Below, one piece after another: positions 1 to 10,349 of a stretch of 54,304 bases of DNA. Numbering within the stretch: the first letter of the stretch is position 1; each line of letters starts with the position of its first letter. The position numbers and the translations under genes were made by a program. The stretch covers positions 1 through 54,304 of the forward strand of contig NZ_VISS01000030.1 of the NCBI RefSeq assembly GCF_007827555.1, given 5' to 3'. Under the pieces are notes generated by a model. That model did not search any database and was not told the origin of the DNA. It worked only from the letters and a program-made list of their open reading frames with translations. The DNA comes from Aeribacillus composti (GTDB lineage: Bacteria > Bacillota > Bacilli > Bacillales > Aeribacillaceae).

Positions 1-94
1 AGATCCCTTGAAGATGACGAGGTAGATAGGTCCGAGGTGGAAGCGTGGTGACACGTGGAGCTGACGGATACTAATCGATCGAGGACTTAACCAA
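1..94 (+). rRNA. 23S ribosomal RNA, 3' end (partial)
   Basis: The first 94 nt match the conserved 3' terminus of Bacillus 23S rRNA, including the stretch reading GGATACTAATCGATCGAGG and ending near CTTAACCA. The 5' part lies outside the window. A 5S gene follows on the same strand, so this is the distal end of an rRNA operon. The exact mature 3' end is placed by analogy and may be off by one or two bases. Confidence 0.95.
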
Positions 95-158
95 GTAGGA
101 GCATCTATTCGTGAAGGAACCGTTATCTAGTTTTGAAAGAATGATATTCAAAAAAGTG

Positions 159-186
159 TTGACAACTGCGATCAAAAAGTTATAAT
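159..186 (+). promoter_or_regulatory. Consensus sigma-A promoter between 23S and 5S rRNA
   Basis: TTGACA at 159-164 and TATAAT at 181-186 are separated by 16 bp, both hexamers matching the vegetative consensus. The element lies 45 nt upstream of mature 5S. It could fire an extra 5S transcript independent of the long rRNA transcript, or be a relic of operon duplication. Activity is inferred, not shown. Confidence 0.6.
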
Positions 187-231
187 ATTAGTTGTCCATC
201 GAACTGAATGGAACAATGAATACAATAATTT

Positions 232-348
<117 letters not shown>

Positions 349-354
349 AAAAAG

Positions 355-387
355 AAAAAGAGCGGCGATCGATGCTGCTCTTTTTTT
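355..387 (+). terminator. Rho-independent terminator of the rRNA operon
   Basis: AGAGCGGC pairs with GCTGCTCT around a 7-nt GATCGAT loop, flanked by A-rich and T-rich runs, with a tail of seven T. It lies 6 nt past 5S and ends the rRNA operon. Confidence 0.9.
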
Positions 388-418
388 ATATGAAAATAAA
401 TAAAAAATTCCAAAAATT

Positions 419-448
419 GCATAGATTATATTTATTTTGGACATAATG
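419..448 (+). promoter_or_regulatory. Sigma-F-type promoter of gin
   Basis: GCATA (419-423) and GGACATAATG (439-448), 15 bp apart, fit the forespore sigma-F pattern (GYATA, then GGnnAnAnTR). The -10 fits at every defined position. Forespore control by sigma F is known for csfB of B. subtilis, which supports the assignment. Confidence 0.7.
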
Positions 449-468
449 AAGGTGGAGGTGGAGAAGGA

Positions 469-672
469 ATGACTTACAGTCAACAGAGTGAAATAATTGG
501 GGAAACGTGTGTGATCTGTGATAAGCAAAAAGAGAAGGGCATTCATTTATATTCAAGTTTTATTTGCACGGATTGTGAAAAGGACATGGTGCAGACTGAT
601 ACGAGTGACCGGAAATATCAATATTTTGTTGAGCAATTAAAAAAAGCGGCAGCTTCCAAAATTTATTCTTAA
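469..672 (+). CDS. csfB: Anti-sigma factor Gin (CsfB)
   Basis: A 67-residue protein with two CxxC pairs (Cys14/Cys17 and Cys33/Cys36) forming a small zinc-binding knuckle, followed by an acidic to basic helical tail. It corresponds in size, motif and position (directly after an rRNA operon) to Gin/CsfB. Gin binds sigma G, and also sigma E, keeping the late forespore programme silent until engulfment is complete. The start follows a strong GGAGGTGGAGAAGGA ribosome-binding region. A sigma-F-type promoter lies just upstream. In B. subtilis the next genes are xpaC and yaaN; neither is present here. Confidence 0.88.
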   Translation: MTYSQQSEIIGETCVICDKQKEKGIHLYSSFICTDCEKDMVQTDTSDRKYQYFVEQLKKAAASKIYS

Positions 673-705
673 CTTGGCTATAAACAGATGGTCAAGTTTT
701 TCTTT
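671..705 (+). terminator. Probable terminator after gin
   Basis: AACTTGG and TCAAGTT can pair across a 14-nt loop and are followed by a T-rich run (TTTTTCTTTTTG). The stem begins inside the stop codon of gin. Confidence 0.55.
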
Positions 706-753
706 TTGTTATAATGAAATTATGCAGCAAATAGAAAAGGGCGATGAAAGCAG

Positions 754-2193
754 ATGGGAAAAATTCGTACTCCTTTGTATAATGCTTTAATTCAACATCG
801 TCAGTTAAATCCTCTTTCATTTCATGTACCTGGTCATAAAAACGGGATTCTTTATGATCCAAATCAGTTTCCGCATTTTCGGCAAACGCTTCAGCTGGAT
901 TTGACTGAGATTGCTAATTTAGATGATTTATATGCGTCTGAAGGGATCATTAAAGAGGCGCAGCAGCTTGCAGCAGAACTATATGGAGTATCGTCAACAT
1001 ATTTTTTAGTGAATGGTTCAACGGTCGGAAACTTGGCAATGATTCTTGCTAATTGTCAAAAGGGGGATGTCGTATTCGTTCAACGAAATAGTCATAAATC
1101 AGTGATGCATGGATTAGAGCTGGCCGGTGCAAAGCCTGTTTTTTTATCTCCCAAGTTCGATGAAGGTTTTCAAGTGCCTTCTTATGTACCAGTTGAAACG
1201 GTAAAGAAAGCTTTTCAAAAATATCCTCAAGTAAAAGCGATCATTTTGACAAGCCCTACCTATTACGGTTTAACATATACAAAATTAAATGAACTTATTC
1301 AATTTGCTCATTCCCGCCGTGTTCCGGTATTAGTCGATGAAGCTCATGGGGCTCATTTGATCGCAAGTTCTTCGTTTCCGAAATCAGCTGTTTCGGTTGG
1401 TGCAGATGTTGTCGTACAATCTGCCCATAAAACATTGCCTGCTATGACAATGGGAGCATTTTTGCATGTAAACAGCAAATTGGTGAATGAGGAAAAAATT
1501 AGCCATTATATACATATGCTGCAAACAAGCAGTCCGTCTTATTTGATTATGGCCTCACTTGATTTAGCAAGAGCGTATGTCGAGGATATGTTAACGAAGG
1601 AAGAGGAATTGAATCAAACTTTGCATAAATATGTGGAGATCTTTCAACAGCTTGACTATATCGATATAGTGTCTTCGAAGGATCCTTTTGTGGCTGTTGA
1701 TCCTTTAAAACTGACAATTCGTTCACAAAATGCCATGTCAGGTTATGATTTAATGGAGCTTTTTGAAAAAGCACGTATTTATCCTGAGCTTGCCGATCCT
1801 CTAAATGTTTTGTTTGTGCTTCCGTTTGCTAAAGAGTTTCAAGATACTGGACACTTTTCGAAAGTCAGTGACATATTAAAAAATACCCAAACAAGCAAGA
1901 TGGAATGGGGTCTTCAGAAGGAAGTACAAATAGACGAAATCAGCCAGCTATCTATTTCTTACGAGGCAATGGAAAACTGTACAAAAACATTTGTATCATT
2001 AGAAGAAGCGATAGGAGAGATCTCTGCTGAAATGATTATTCCTTATCCGCCGGGAATACCGCTTTTGATGAGGGGAGAAAAAATTACAAAAAATCAAATT
2101 GAAGCGTTGAAAAGGTTAATGAAGCTGCGTGCTAATTTTCAAGGAGGAAAGAAATTAGCAGAAGGCCTTATTTCTATTTTCAGGAAAAGGTGA
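754..2193 (+). CDS. PLP-dependent Orn/Lys/Arg decarboxylase family protein (YaaO-like)
   Basis: A 479-residue fold-type I pyridoxal-phosphate enzyme of the Orn/Lys/Arg decarboxylase major domain. The N-terminus has the family signature FHVPGHKNG. The cofactor site shows VDEAHGAH (Asp195, His198) and the Schiff-base lysine Lys226 in QSAHKT. A C-terminal decarboxylase domain ends with a PYPPGIPLL motif. Length and position match B. subtilis YaaO (about 480 residues), which lies just before tmk. The true substrate cannot be read from sequence; arginine, lysine or ornithine decarboxylation feeding polyamines is the family expectation. The gene ends 6 nt before the tmk start and its 3' end provides the tmk ribosome-binding site. 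Confidence 0.9.
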   Translation: MGKIRTPLYNALIQHRQLNPLSFHVPGHKNGILYDPNQFPHFRQTLQLDLTEIANLDDLYASEGIIKEAQQLAAELYGVSSTYFLVNGSTVGNLAMILANCQKGDVVFVQRNSHKSVMHGLELAGAKPVFLSPKFDEGFQVPSYVPVETVKKAFQKYPQVKAIILTSPTYYGLTYTKLNELIQFAHSRRVPVLVDEAHGAHLIASSSFPKSAVSVGADVVVQSAHKTLPAMTMGAFLHVNSKLVNEEKISHYIHMLQTSSPSYLIMASLDLARAYVEDMLTKEEELNQTLHKYVEIFQQLDYIDIVSSKDPFVAVDPLKLTIRSQNAMSGYDLMELFEKARIYPELADPLNVLFVLPFAKEFQDTGHFSKVSDILKNTQTSKMEWGLQKEVQIDEISQLSISYEAMENCTKTFVSLEEAIGEISAEMIIPYPPGIPLLMRGEKITKNQIEALKRLMKLRANFQGGKKLAEGLISIFRKR

Positions 2194-2198
2194 TCTTA

Positions 2199-2834
2199 AT
2201 GAAAGGAATTTTTATTACGTTTGAAGGACCTGAAGGAGCGGGGAAAACGACAATTATTAAAAAGCTTGAAAAAAAGTTAGAAAAAGAAGGAAAAGACGTT
2301 GTCGTGACGCGCGAGCCAGGCGGTATTGTCATCAGCGAGAAAATTCGGGAAATTATTCTTCATAAAGAACATACAGAGATGGATGCAAGGACCGAGGCGC
2401 TTCTTTATGCTGCCGCGAGAAGACAGCATTTAGTCGAAAAAGTAATTCCCGCTCTTCATAAAGGAAAAATTGTACTTTGCGATCGATTCGTTGACAGTTC
2501 TTTAGCCTATCAAGGGTATGCAAGAGGTCTCGGGATTCAAGAGGTGCTTGAAATAAATCAATTTGCAATAACCGGCATGATGCCCAATCTTACGCTGTTT
2601 TTTGATATTTTGCCGGAAAAAGGATTAGCAAGAATAACTAGCAATCAAAATCGAGAAATCAATCGACTTGACTTGGAAAAATTGGATTTCCATCAAAAGG
2701 TTTATGAAGGATACAAGAAAATCATTGAAATGTTTCCGAATAGAATAAAAGTGATCAATGCAGATCAGCCTTTGGAAAAAGTTTTTTTTGAAGCGGAGAG
2801 TGCATTGGACTTATTTTGGAAGGAAACATTGTAG
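2199..2834 (+). CDS. tmk: Thymidylate kinase
   Basis: A 211-residue nucleoside monophosphate kinase that phosphorylates dTMP to dTDP with ATP. Visible are the P-loop [11 protein letters not shown] (residues 8-18), the TREPGG segment near 37-42 and the DRF motif near residue 95. A lid segment [10 protein letters not shown] precedes the last helices. The ATG at 2199 is preferred over the GTG at 2190 because GGAAAAGG sits 8 nt upstream and the protein then begins at the conserved [10 protein letters not shown]. It is the second gene of the tmk-darA-yaaR-holB cluster, which supplies dTTP next to a DNA polymerase clamp-loader gene. Confidence 0.97.
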   Translation: MKGIFITFEGPEGAGKTTIIKKLEKKLEKEGKDVVVTREPGGIVISEKIREIILHKEHTEMDARTEALLYAAARRQHLVEKVIPALHKGKIVLCDRFVDSSLAYQGYARGLGIQEVLEINQFAITGMMPNLTLFFDILPEKGLARITSNQNREINRLDLEKLDFHQKVYEGYKKIIEMFPNRIKVINADQPLEKVFFEAESALDLFWKETL

Positions 2835-2874
2835 TCATATCGTTCTCAAGCTTGATATAATGAAGAAAAATTGA

Positions 2875-3273
<399 letters not shown>

Positions 3274-3285
3274 AGGTGAGAGCAA

Positions 3286-3726
3286 ATGAAAGTAAATGAA
3301 GATTTAAGAACAATACTGCCTAAACAAACAATTGAACAGAACGGAACACAAAACAGATCTAAAATATTTTCTCAAATGGTTGAAAAGCATGAATCCAAGC
3401 TCCATGAAGAACAATGGAAACAGCTTTTAAATGAACTGGAGAAAGCCGGAGAACGTCTAAGTAAATCGAGAAATATGCATGATTTGTCTAAGTTTAAAAG
3501 ATTAGTAAAGCGGCTTATTCGTGAAACGATTGAATTCGGAATGGGTGTCAAAGAATCAAAGAGCTGGGATTTTTATGGGAACAGACGGAATTTAAAAATC
3601 GTTTCCCAAATTGACCAAAAGCTGGTGGAATTGACCGAAGAAATTTTAAATAAAGAAAAAGATGCCGTAAACATTTTAGGGAAAATAGGGGAAATAAAAG
3701 GGCTGATCGTGAATTTATATACGTAA
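3286..3726 (+). CDS. yaaR: YaaR family protein (DUF327)
   Basis: A 146-residue protein, the same length as B. subtilis YaaR and in the same place between darA and holB. It is highly charged and predicted helical (for example LNELEKAGERLSKSRNMHDL), with no signal peptide or membrane segment. The DUF327 family has no established biochemical function. The 12-nt spacing after darA and 16 nt before holB indicate co-transcription. A GGTGAG ribosome-binding site lies 8 nt before the ATG. Confidence 0.88.
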   Translation: MKVNEDLRTILPKQTIEQNGTQNRSKIFSQMVEKHESKLHEEQWKQLLNELEKAGERLSKSRNMHDLSKFKRLVKRLIRETIEFGMGVKESKSWDFYGNRRNLKIVSQIDQKLVELTEEILNKEKDAVNILGKIGEIKGLIVNLYT

Positions 3727-3742
3727 GCGAGTGGTACAATAA

Positions 3743-4735
3743 ATGAAAACATGGGAAGAACTCGAAAAACTTCAGCCAAAAGTATTGAAAATAATACAAA
3801 ATTCTTTTAAGAAAAATAGATTGGCCCACGCCTATTTATTTCAAGGGAAAAAGGGCACAGGAAAAAAGGATGCTGCTTTTTTAACTGCAAAAAGTTATTT
3901 TTGCGAGCATTTGGAGAAAAATTATAAACCGTGCGGACAATGTTCAAACTGCAAGAGAGTTGAGAGCGGAAATCATCCTGATCTTCACTTTATAGAGCCT
4001 GATGGCTTATCAATCAAAAAAGAACAAATAGAAGCATTGCAGAAGGAATTTGCAAAAACGGGCGTTGAATCGAACCGGAAGCTTTATATCATATCTGGAT
4101 GCGACCAGATGACTGTCAATGCGGCCAACAGTTTATTGAAATTTTTGGAGGAACCGACGGAAGGAACAATGGCAATATTAATAACAAATCAAGTTCATCG
4201 AGTGTTGCCGACAATTCTTTCTAGATGCCAAATATTAACCTTCCAACCCATTCCCCCAAAAATGATTCAGCAGGAACTTGAGAAAAAAGGAACTCCAAGT
4301 CATATAGCTGCCCTCGTCAGTCAAGTTACCAATAATATTGAAGAAGCATTTTCACTTAGCCGTGACGATTGGTTTGCGGAAGCAAGAACCAAAGTGATAA
4401 AATTATATGAAGTATTGGACTCCCGTCCCGACCATGCATTGCTTTTTATTCATAATCATTGGGTGCCTTTTTTTGCAGATAAAGAGCAAATGGAAATGGG
4501 ACTGGATTTTCTCCTATTTTTATATAAAGATTTATTATCAATTCAAATCGGAAATGAAGATGACGTTGTTTATTTAGATATATTGCCAATGTTAAAACAG
4601 CAAGGGCTAAAGCTTGGCCAACGAACTGTTTTACACCAAATCGTCTCCATTTTGAATGCAAAAAAACGGTTAAATTTCAATGTTAATCCGCAGCTTCTTA
4701 TGGAAGATTTGGTTTTAACATTGCAGGAGGGATAA
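3743..4735 (+). CDS. holB: DNA polymerase III delta' subunit
   Basis: A 330-residue clamp-loader subunit, matching the B. subtilis HolB length. The AAA+ fold shows a degenerate P-loop GKKGTGKK (residues 35-42), four zinc-ligand cysteines (Cys54, Cys64, Cys67, Cys70), the NSLLKFLEEP helix and an SRC motif (LSRCQIL), all typical of delta'. With DnaX and HolA it opens the beta clamp and loads it on primed DNA. It lies in the tmk to ricT gene string, 2 nt before ricT. Confidence 0.95.
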   Translation: MKTWEELEKLQPKVLKIIQNSFKKNRLAHAYLFQGKKGTGKKDAAFLTAKSYFCEHLEKNYKPCGQCSNCKRVESGNHPDLHFIEPDGLSIKKEQIEALQKEFAKTGVESNRKLYIISGCDQMTVNAANSLLKFLEEPTEGTMAILITNQVHRVLPTILSRCQILTFQPIPPKMIQQELEKKGTPSHIAALVSQVTNNIEEAFSLSRDDWFAEARTKVIKLYEVLDSRPDHALLFIHNHWVPFFADKEQMEMGLDFLLFLYKDLLSIQIGNEDDVVYLDILPMLKQQGLKLGQRTVLHQIVSILNAKKRLNFNVNPQLLMEDLVLTLQEG

Positions 4736-4737
4736 GC

Positions 4738-5565
4738 TTGTATGATGTTGTAGGAGTTCGCTTTAAAAAGGCGGGAAAAATTTATTATTTTGATCCAAAT
4801 GGTTTTGATATACAGCTTGATGATTATGTCATTGTTGAAACAATCAGAGGGATTGAATATGGAAAAGTAGTAGTCAGCAAAAAACAAGTGGAAGAGCATG
4901 ATATTGTGCTTCCATTAAAGAAAGTCATTCGGAAAGCTGATGAAAAGGATCGGATGATTGTCCAAGAAAACAACAGGGCAGCAAAAGAAGCGATGGATAT
5001 TTGTTTAAAAAAAGTAGAAGAACACGGTTTAGAGATGAAGCTTGTCGATGTAGAGTATACATTTGACCGCAACAAAGTCATTTTTTACTTTACTGCTGAC
5101 GGGCGTATTGATTTTCGCGAGCTTGTAAAAGATTTGGCCTCTATTTTTAAAACGAGAATTGAACTTCGACAAATCGGGGTGCGAGACGAAGCGAAAATGC
5201 TTGGCGGAATCGGCCCCTGTGGAAGAATGCTATGCTGCTCCACATTTTTAGGGGATTTTGAGCCTGTTTCGATTAAGATGGCGAAAGATCAAAATTTGTC
5301 TTTGAATCCTACAAAGATTTCGGGGTTATGCGGAAGATTAATGTGCTGCTTAAAATATGAGAATGATGAATATGAAACAGCAAAAGAGCAACTTCCGGAT
5401 ATTGGAGATACTATAGAAACTCCGAATGGAACAGGAAAGGTTGTCGGACTAAATATTTTAGAACGTGTGCTGCAAGTTGAACTGATCAATCGCGATCGCG
5501 TCGTTGAATACACATGGGAAGAATTAATACAAGACGATGCTGTTTCTATGGAGTTCACAGATTAG
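4738..5565 (+). CDS. ricT: RicT (YaaT), PSP1-domain stage 0 sporulation protein
   Basis: A 275-residue protein with the PSP1 C-terminal domain and two cysteine clusters, Cys161/166/167 in PCGRMLCC and Cys198/203/204 in LCGRLMCC. In B. subtilis RicT joins RicA (YmcA) and RicF (YlbF) in an Fe-S-containing complex. That complex stimulates RNase Y maturation of mRNAs and indirectly promotes Spo0A phosphorylation, competence and biofilm formation. The start is TTG at 4738 directly after a GGAGGGATAAGC site. It overlaps no neighbour, and the next gene yabA begins 13 nt after the stop. Confidence 0.94.
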   Translation: MYDVVGVRFKKAGKIYYFDPNGFDIQLDDYVIVETIRGIEYGKVVVSKKQVEEHDIVLPLKKVIRKADEKDRMIVQENNRAAKEAMDICLKKVEEHGLEMKLVDVEYTFDRNKVIFYFTADGRIDFRELVKDLASIFKTRIELRQIGVRDEAKMLGGIGPCGRMLCCSTFLGDFEPVSIKMAKDQNLSLNPTKISGLCGRLMCCLKYENDEYETAKEQLPDIGDTIETPNGTGKVVGLNILERVLQVELINRDRVVEYTWEELIQDDAVSMEFTD

Positions 5566-5578
5566 AGGTGGAAAACCA

Positions 5579-5944
5579 GTGAACAAAAAAGAAATTTTTG
5601 ATGCTGTGACATTGCTGGAGGAACAAATTGGTTATTTGTACCGCCAATTAGGAGAATTAAAGCAGCATATAGGAGAATTAATTGAAGAAAACCAACATTT
5701 AAAATTGGAAAACGACCACTTGCGCAAACGAATGTCTTCTTTTGATCAAATGAATTTGAAACAAGAAGAATTGAAAAGCGCTAAGAAGAAGGAAAAAAAG
5801 CTTGGACATATAGATATTGGCGAAGGGTATGATAACCTGGCAAGACTTTATCAGGAAGGATTTCATATTTGTAATCTGCATTATGGCAGTGTAAGGAAAG
5901 ATGGAGATTGCCTGTTCTGCCTCTCATTTTTAAATAAAAAGTAA
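5579..5944 (+). CDS. yabA: Replication initiation control protein YabA
   Basis: A 121-residue protein with an N-terminal leucine-zipper coiled coil (residues about 5-60) and a C-terminal zinc module with Cys98, Cys111 and Cys114 near His96/His101. YabA bridges DnaA and the DnaN clamp and limits re-initiation at oriC. The start is GTG at 5579: AGAGGTGG is 7 nt upstream and the protein begins (M)NKKEIFDAV as in relatives. An upstream in-frame start at 5537 would add 14 residues translated from the end of ricT and has no ribosome-binding site. Confidence 0.94.
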   Translation: MNKKEIFDAVTLLEEQIGYLYRQLGELKQHIGELIEENQHLKLENDHLRKRMSSFDQMNLKQEELKSAKKKEKKLGHIDIGEGYDNLARLYQEGFHICNLHYGSVRKDGDCLFCLSFLNKK

Positions 5945-5948
5945 GTGC

Positions 5949-5972
5949 AGCTTCCTTTTCAGGAGGCTTTTC
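5949..5972 (+). terminator. Terminator-like hairpin after yabA
   Basis: AGCTTCC pairs with GGAGGCT (one G-T pair) around a 6-nt loop, followed by TTTTCTT. It may end the decarboxylase-tmk-yabA transcript. Confidence 0.6.
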
Positions 5973-6016
5973 TTATGACTAGGACGAGTAAGTAATCTCA
6001 AGAAAGGGAAATTTAC

Positions 6017-6754
6017 ATGGTATATTTGCACGATGATGAAAGGCTGGATTATTTGTTAGCGGAAGATTTGCGCATCATTCAAAGTCCTTCAGTTTTTGCA
6101 TTTTCTCTCGATGCAGTTCTTCTCGCAAAATTTGTGTATGTCCCGATCCAAAAAGGGAATTTGATTGACCTTTGTACAGGAAACGGGGTGATTCCACTTT
6201 TATTAAGCACAAGAACAAAAGGAACGATCACAGGAGTGGAAATACAAAAGCGGCTGTTTGATATGGCTGTCAGATCTGTCCAATATAATCACCTTGAACA
6301 TCAAATAAAGATCATTCACGGCGACATTTTGGACATGCCGAAACAGCTTGGGTATGGGAAGTTCGATGTTGTAACATGCAATCCCCCTTATTTCAAAACG
6401 CCGGGACAAGAAGAGTTAAATAAAAACGAATATTTTGCGATTGCAAGGCATGAAATATTATGCACTCTTGAAGATGCTATACGTGTAAGCAGCCAATTGG
6501 TAAGGCCGGGGGGAAAAGTTGCCTTTGTCCATCGTCCAGGACGATTTTTAGAAATGATCGAACTCATGAAAAAATATCGAGTGGAACCGAAAAGAATTCG
6601 CTTTGTATATCCAAAGCTTGGAAAGGAAGCAAATACTTTATTAGTAGAAGGAATAAAAGATGGGAATCCTGATTTAAAAATTCTACCCCCATTGATCGTT
6701 TACGATGATCAAAACAATTATACGGATGAAGTTCAAAAAATATTGTACGGGTAA
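6017..6754 (+). CDS. trmN6: tRNA1(Val) (adenine(37)-N6)-methyltransferase
   Basis: A 245-residue class I SAM-dependent methyltransferase. Motif I is [15 protein letters not shown] and the N6-adenine catalytic motif is NPPY at residues 122-125. It is orthologous by order and size to B. subtilis YabB; E. coli TrmN6 (YfiC) methylates A37 of tRNA-Val. In B. subtilis the GIY-YIG gene yazA follows; here rsmI starts only 48 nt downstream, so yazA is absent from this site. The ribosome-binding site AAAGGGAAA lies upstream. Confidence 0.9.
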   Translation: MVYLHDDERLDYLLAEDLRIIQSPSVFAFSLDAVLLAKFVYVPIQKGNLIDLCTGNGVIPLLLSTRTKGTITGVEIQKRLFDMAVRSVQYNHLEHQIKIIHGDILDMPKQLGYGKFDVVTCNPPYFKTPGQEELNKNEYFAIARHEILCTLEDAIRVSSQLVRPGGKVAFVHRPGRFLEMIELMKKYRVEPKRIRFVYPKLGKEANTLLVEGIKDGNPDLKILPPLIVYDDQNNYTDEVQKILYG

Positions 6755-6802
6755 ATAAAATGTGACTAAAGCGGAATGTATAAATTATGGTGGTGAATAG
6801 GG

Positions 6803-7678
6803 ATGTGGCAGCAAAAAAGCTATGCGGAAGATGTAGAGAAGGGCGCACTATATTTAGTGCCGACGCCGATCGGAAATTTAGAAGATATGACGTTCCGTTC
6901 AATCCGTGTGTTAAAAGAGTGTGACGTTATTGCAGCGGAGGACACGAGACAAACGAAAAAATTATGTCATTATTATCATATTGATACAAACATCATCAGC
7001 TATCATGAACATAATAAAAATTCGAGTGGAAGACAGATCATGAAAATGATTGAAGAGGGGAAAAAAGTTGCACTTGTCAGCGATGCCGGCATGCCAACCA
7101 TTTCTGATCCAGGAAGTGAGCTTGTTCAGCTAGTTTTAGACCATCATTATCCGGTTATACCGCTTCCGGGGGCTAATGCTGCATTAACGGCATTGATCGC
7201 TTCAGGAATTGCGCCTCAGCCTTTTTATTTTTTTGGATTTTTACATCACAAGAAAAAAGAAAAGAAAAAACAATTGGAGCAATTAAAAAATAAGAAAGAA
7301 ACCATTATCCTTTATGAATCTCCTCATCGACTCGTTGAAACGTTAAAGGATATTCATGAATTTTTTGGCAATAGGAAAATAGCTGTTGCTCGAGAGTTAA
7401 CAAAAATGTATGAGGAGTTTGTGAGGGGGACAGTTGATGAACTATTAGATTGGGCGGAAAATCATGAAATCAAAGGGGAGTTTTGTTTAATCATTGAAGG
7501 CAGTCAAGAAAATACTCCCGATGATAACAAAGAAACATGGTGGAGTAAATGGACGATTAAAGAACATGTTGAACATTATATAGAAAAAGGCTATCCATCA
7601 AAAGAAGCGATCAAATTGGCCGCATTGGATCGAAATTTGCCAAAACGGGAAGTGTATCAGGAGTATCATTTGAAATAA
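6803..7678 (+). CDS. rsmI: 16S rRNA (cytidine(1402)-2'-O)-methyltransferase
   Basis: A 291-residue SAM-dependent enzyme of the tetrapyrrole methylase fold. It shows the N-terminal LVPTPIGNLEDMTFR motif, the SDAGMPTISDPG loop and the central PLPGANA segment, all diagnostic of RsmI. It 2'-O-methylates C1402 in the 30S decoding centre. A GGTGGTGAATAGGG site precedes the ATG. It is the last + strand gene before abrB, with which it shares a convergent terminator. Confidence 0.95.
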   Translation: MWQQKSYAEDVEKGALYLVPTPIGNLEDMTFRSIRVLKECDVIAAEDTRQTKKLCHYYHIDTNIISYHEHNKNSSGRQIMKMIEEGKKVALVSDAGMPTISDPGSELVQLVLDHHYPVIPLPGANAALTALIASGIAPQPFYFFGFLHHKKKEKKKQLEQLKNKKETIILYESPHRLVETLKDIHEFFGNRKIAVARELTKMYEEFVRGTVDELLDWAENHEIKGEFCLIIEGSQENTPDDNKETWWSKWTIKEHVEHYIEKGYPSKEAIKLAALDRNLPKREVYQEYHLK

Positions 7679-7703
7679 AAGTCCCTGAATAGTAGGGACT
7701 TTT
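7677..7703. terminator. Bidirectional terminator between rsmI and abrB
   Basis: AAAAGTCCCT and AGGGACTTTT form a perfect 10-bp stem with loop GAATAGT. The flanking A and T runs let it serve both the + strand rsmI transcript and the - strand abrB transcript. Confidence 0.9.
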
Positions 7704-7709
7704 AACTTT

Positions 7710-7994
7710 TTATTTAGAAGATTCCAAAATGGTTTGGATTTCTTTTAAAATTTGCTCTGCACCTTCGCGGCTAAGAACAATTTTTCCGCCTGCAAGCTGG
7801 AAGTTATCATCAGAAACTTCTCCAGTTACTTGACAAGTCATGCTAGGTTTATATTTTTTCAAAATGATGCGGTCGTCATCCACATAAATTTCTAAAGCAT
7901 CTTTTTCAGCAATTCCTAATGTTCTGCGCAATTCAATCGGAATAACTACGCGTCCCAACTCATCAACTTTACGAACAATTCCAGTAGATTTCAT
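7710..7994 (-). CDS. abrB: Transition-state regulator AbrB
   Basis: A 94-residue swapped-hairpin DNA-binding protein. The N-terminal 50 residues (STGIVRKVDELGRVVIP onward) match B. subtilis AbrB almost exactly; the C-terminal part is the multimerisation domain with its single Cys54. AbrB represses post-exponential genes during growth and is released when Spo0A~P rises. It is the only minus-strand protein gene in the window. It starts at ATG 7994 behind a GGGAGGAG site. Its promoter and two Spo0A boxes are visible upstream. Confidence 0.97.
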   Translation of the reverse strand: MKSTGIVRKVDELGRVVIPIELRRTLGIAEKDALEIYVDDDRIILKKYKPSMTCQVTGEVSDDNFQLAGGKIVLSREGAEQILKEIQTILESSK

Positions 7995-8050
7995 AAAATT
8001 TGTCTCCTCCCATTTGTAAAATAAAGATTTATCGCCTATATACTCCCTTT

Positions 8051-8067
8051 TTCGCCATTATTCGACA
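8051..8067 (-). promoter_or_regulatory. Tandem Spo0A boxes controlling abrB
   Basis: On the minus strand TGTCGAA (8067-8061) and TGGCGAA (8057-8051) both fit the 0A-box pattern TGNCGAA. They are spaced 10 bp apart, one helical turn, and lie downstream of the abrB promoter. The arrangement matches the known Spo0A~P repression site of B. subtilis abrB. Confidence 0.85.
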
Positions 8068-8086
8068 TTTGCGATTGTCAATTAAT

Positions 8087-8115
8087 AGAATAACAGTTTT
8101 TCCAATAAACGTCAA
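8087..8115 (-). promoter_or_regulatory. Sigma-A promoter of abrB
   Basis: Read on the minus strand, TTGACG (8115-8110), a 17-bp spacer and TATTCT (8092-8087) form a vegetative promoter pointing to abrB. A second -35-like TTGACA lies at 8081-8076, consistent with the two-promoter layout known for abrB, but its -10 is poor. Confidence 0.7.
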
Positions 8116-8193
8116 TCCTTTTGATTCGAAATACTGTTCAATTTAAATAACTGTGTAAATCTTATAAGATGATGAAAGATTATGTATATTTTC

Positions 8194-8221
8194 TTGATAA
8201 AACAGGCTATGATGGTATCAT
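8194..8221 (+). promoter_or_regulatory. Sigma-A promoter of metS
   Basis: TTGATA (8194-8199), a 16-bp spacer and TATCAT (8216-8221) give a fair vegetative promoter about 90 nt before metS. Transcription would begin around 8228 and include the hairpin at 8251-8277. The promoter lies in the 315-nt abrB-metS intergenic region, which otherwise holds only abrB control sites. Confidence 0.5.
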
Positions 8222-8250
8222 AGAATATGTAATCAATGCTTGGTTTTGTC

Positions 8251-8277
8251 GCTCTCGTCCAACTGACGAGAGCTTTT
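8251..8277 (+). terminator. Terminator-like hairpin in the metS leader
   Basis: GCTCTCGTC pairs perfectly with GACGAGAGC (9 bp) around a CAACT loop and is followed by TTTT. It lies between the metS promoter and its ribosome-binding site (8293-8300). It could attenuate metS or end a short upstream transcript. No T-box features are present, and the leader before it is only about 23 nt. Confidence 0.55.
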
Positions 8278-8288
8278 CTGTAATGTAG

Positions 8289-10253
<1,965 letters not shown>

Positions 10254-10279
10254 ATTTGTCGAAGAATGTTTTTTTGGGG

Positions 10280-10295
10280 TGTTTCACGTGGAACA
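10280..10295. promoter_or_regulatory. parS: parS chromosome-partitioning site
   Basis: The 16-bp sequence TGTTTCACGTGGAACA agrees with the bacterial parS consensus (TGTTTCACGTGAAACA) at 15 of 16 positions. B. subtilis is known to have a parS near metS, at the same place. ParB (Spo0J) loads here, slides as a CTP clamp and recruits SMC to the origin region. Because it is palindromic it also reads as a small hairpin, but no T run follows, so termination is not its main role. Confidence 0.93.
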
Positions 10296-10349
10296 CCTCT
10301 TTCCCTTTTATCGAAAAAGGGAAAAAATGATTGGAAAGGATGTCAAAAT

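Noticed and set aside
1547-1774. Minus-strand ORFs inside yaaO and many other genes (typically 60-130 codons)
   Set aside because: They lie opposite well-supported genes, lack ribosome-binding sites and resemble no families.
10276-10297. Hairpin after metS as a terminator
   Set aside because: The palindrome is explained by parS and no T run follows it.
10266-10349. N-terminal extension of TatD
   Set aside because: It would be translated from the parS palindrome; the ribosome-binding site and family start support ATG 10350.
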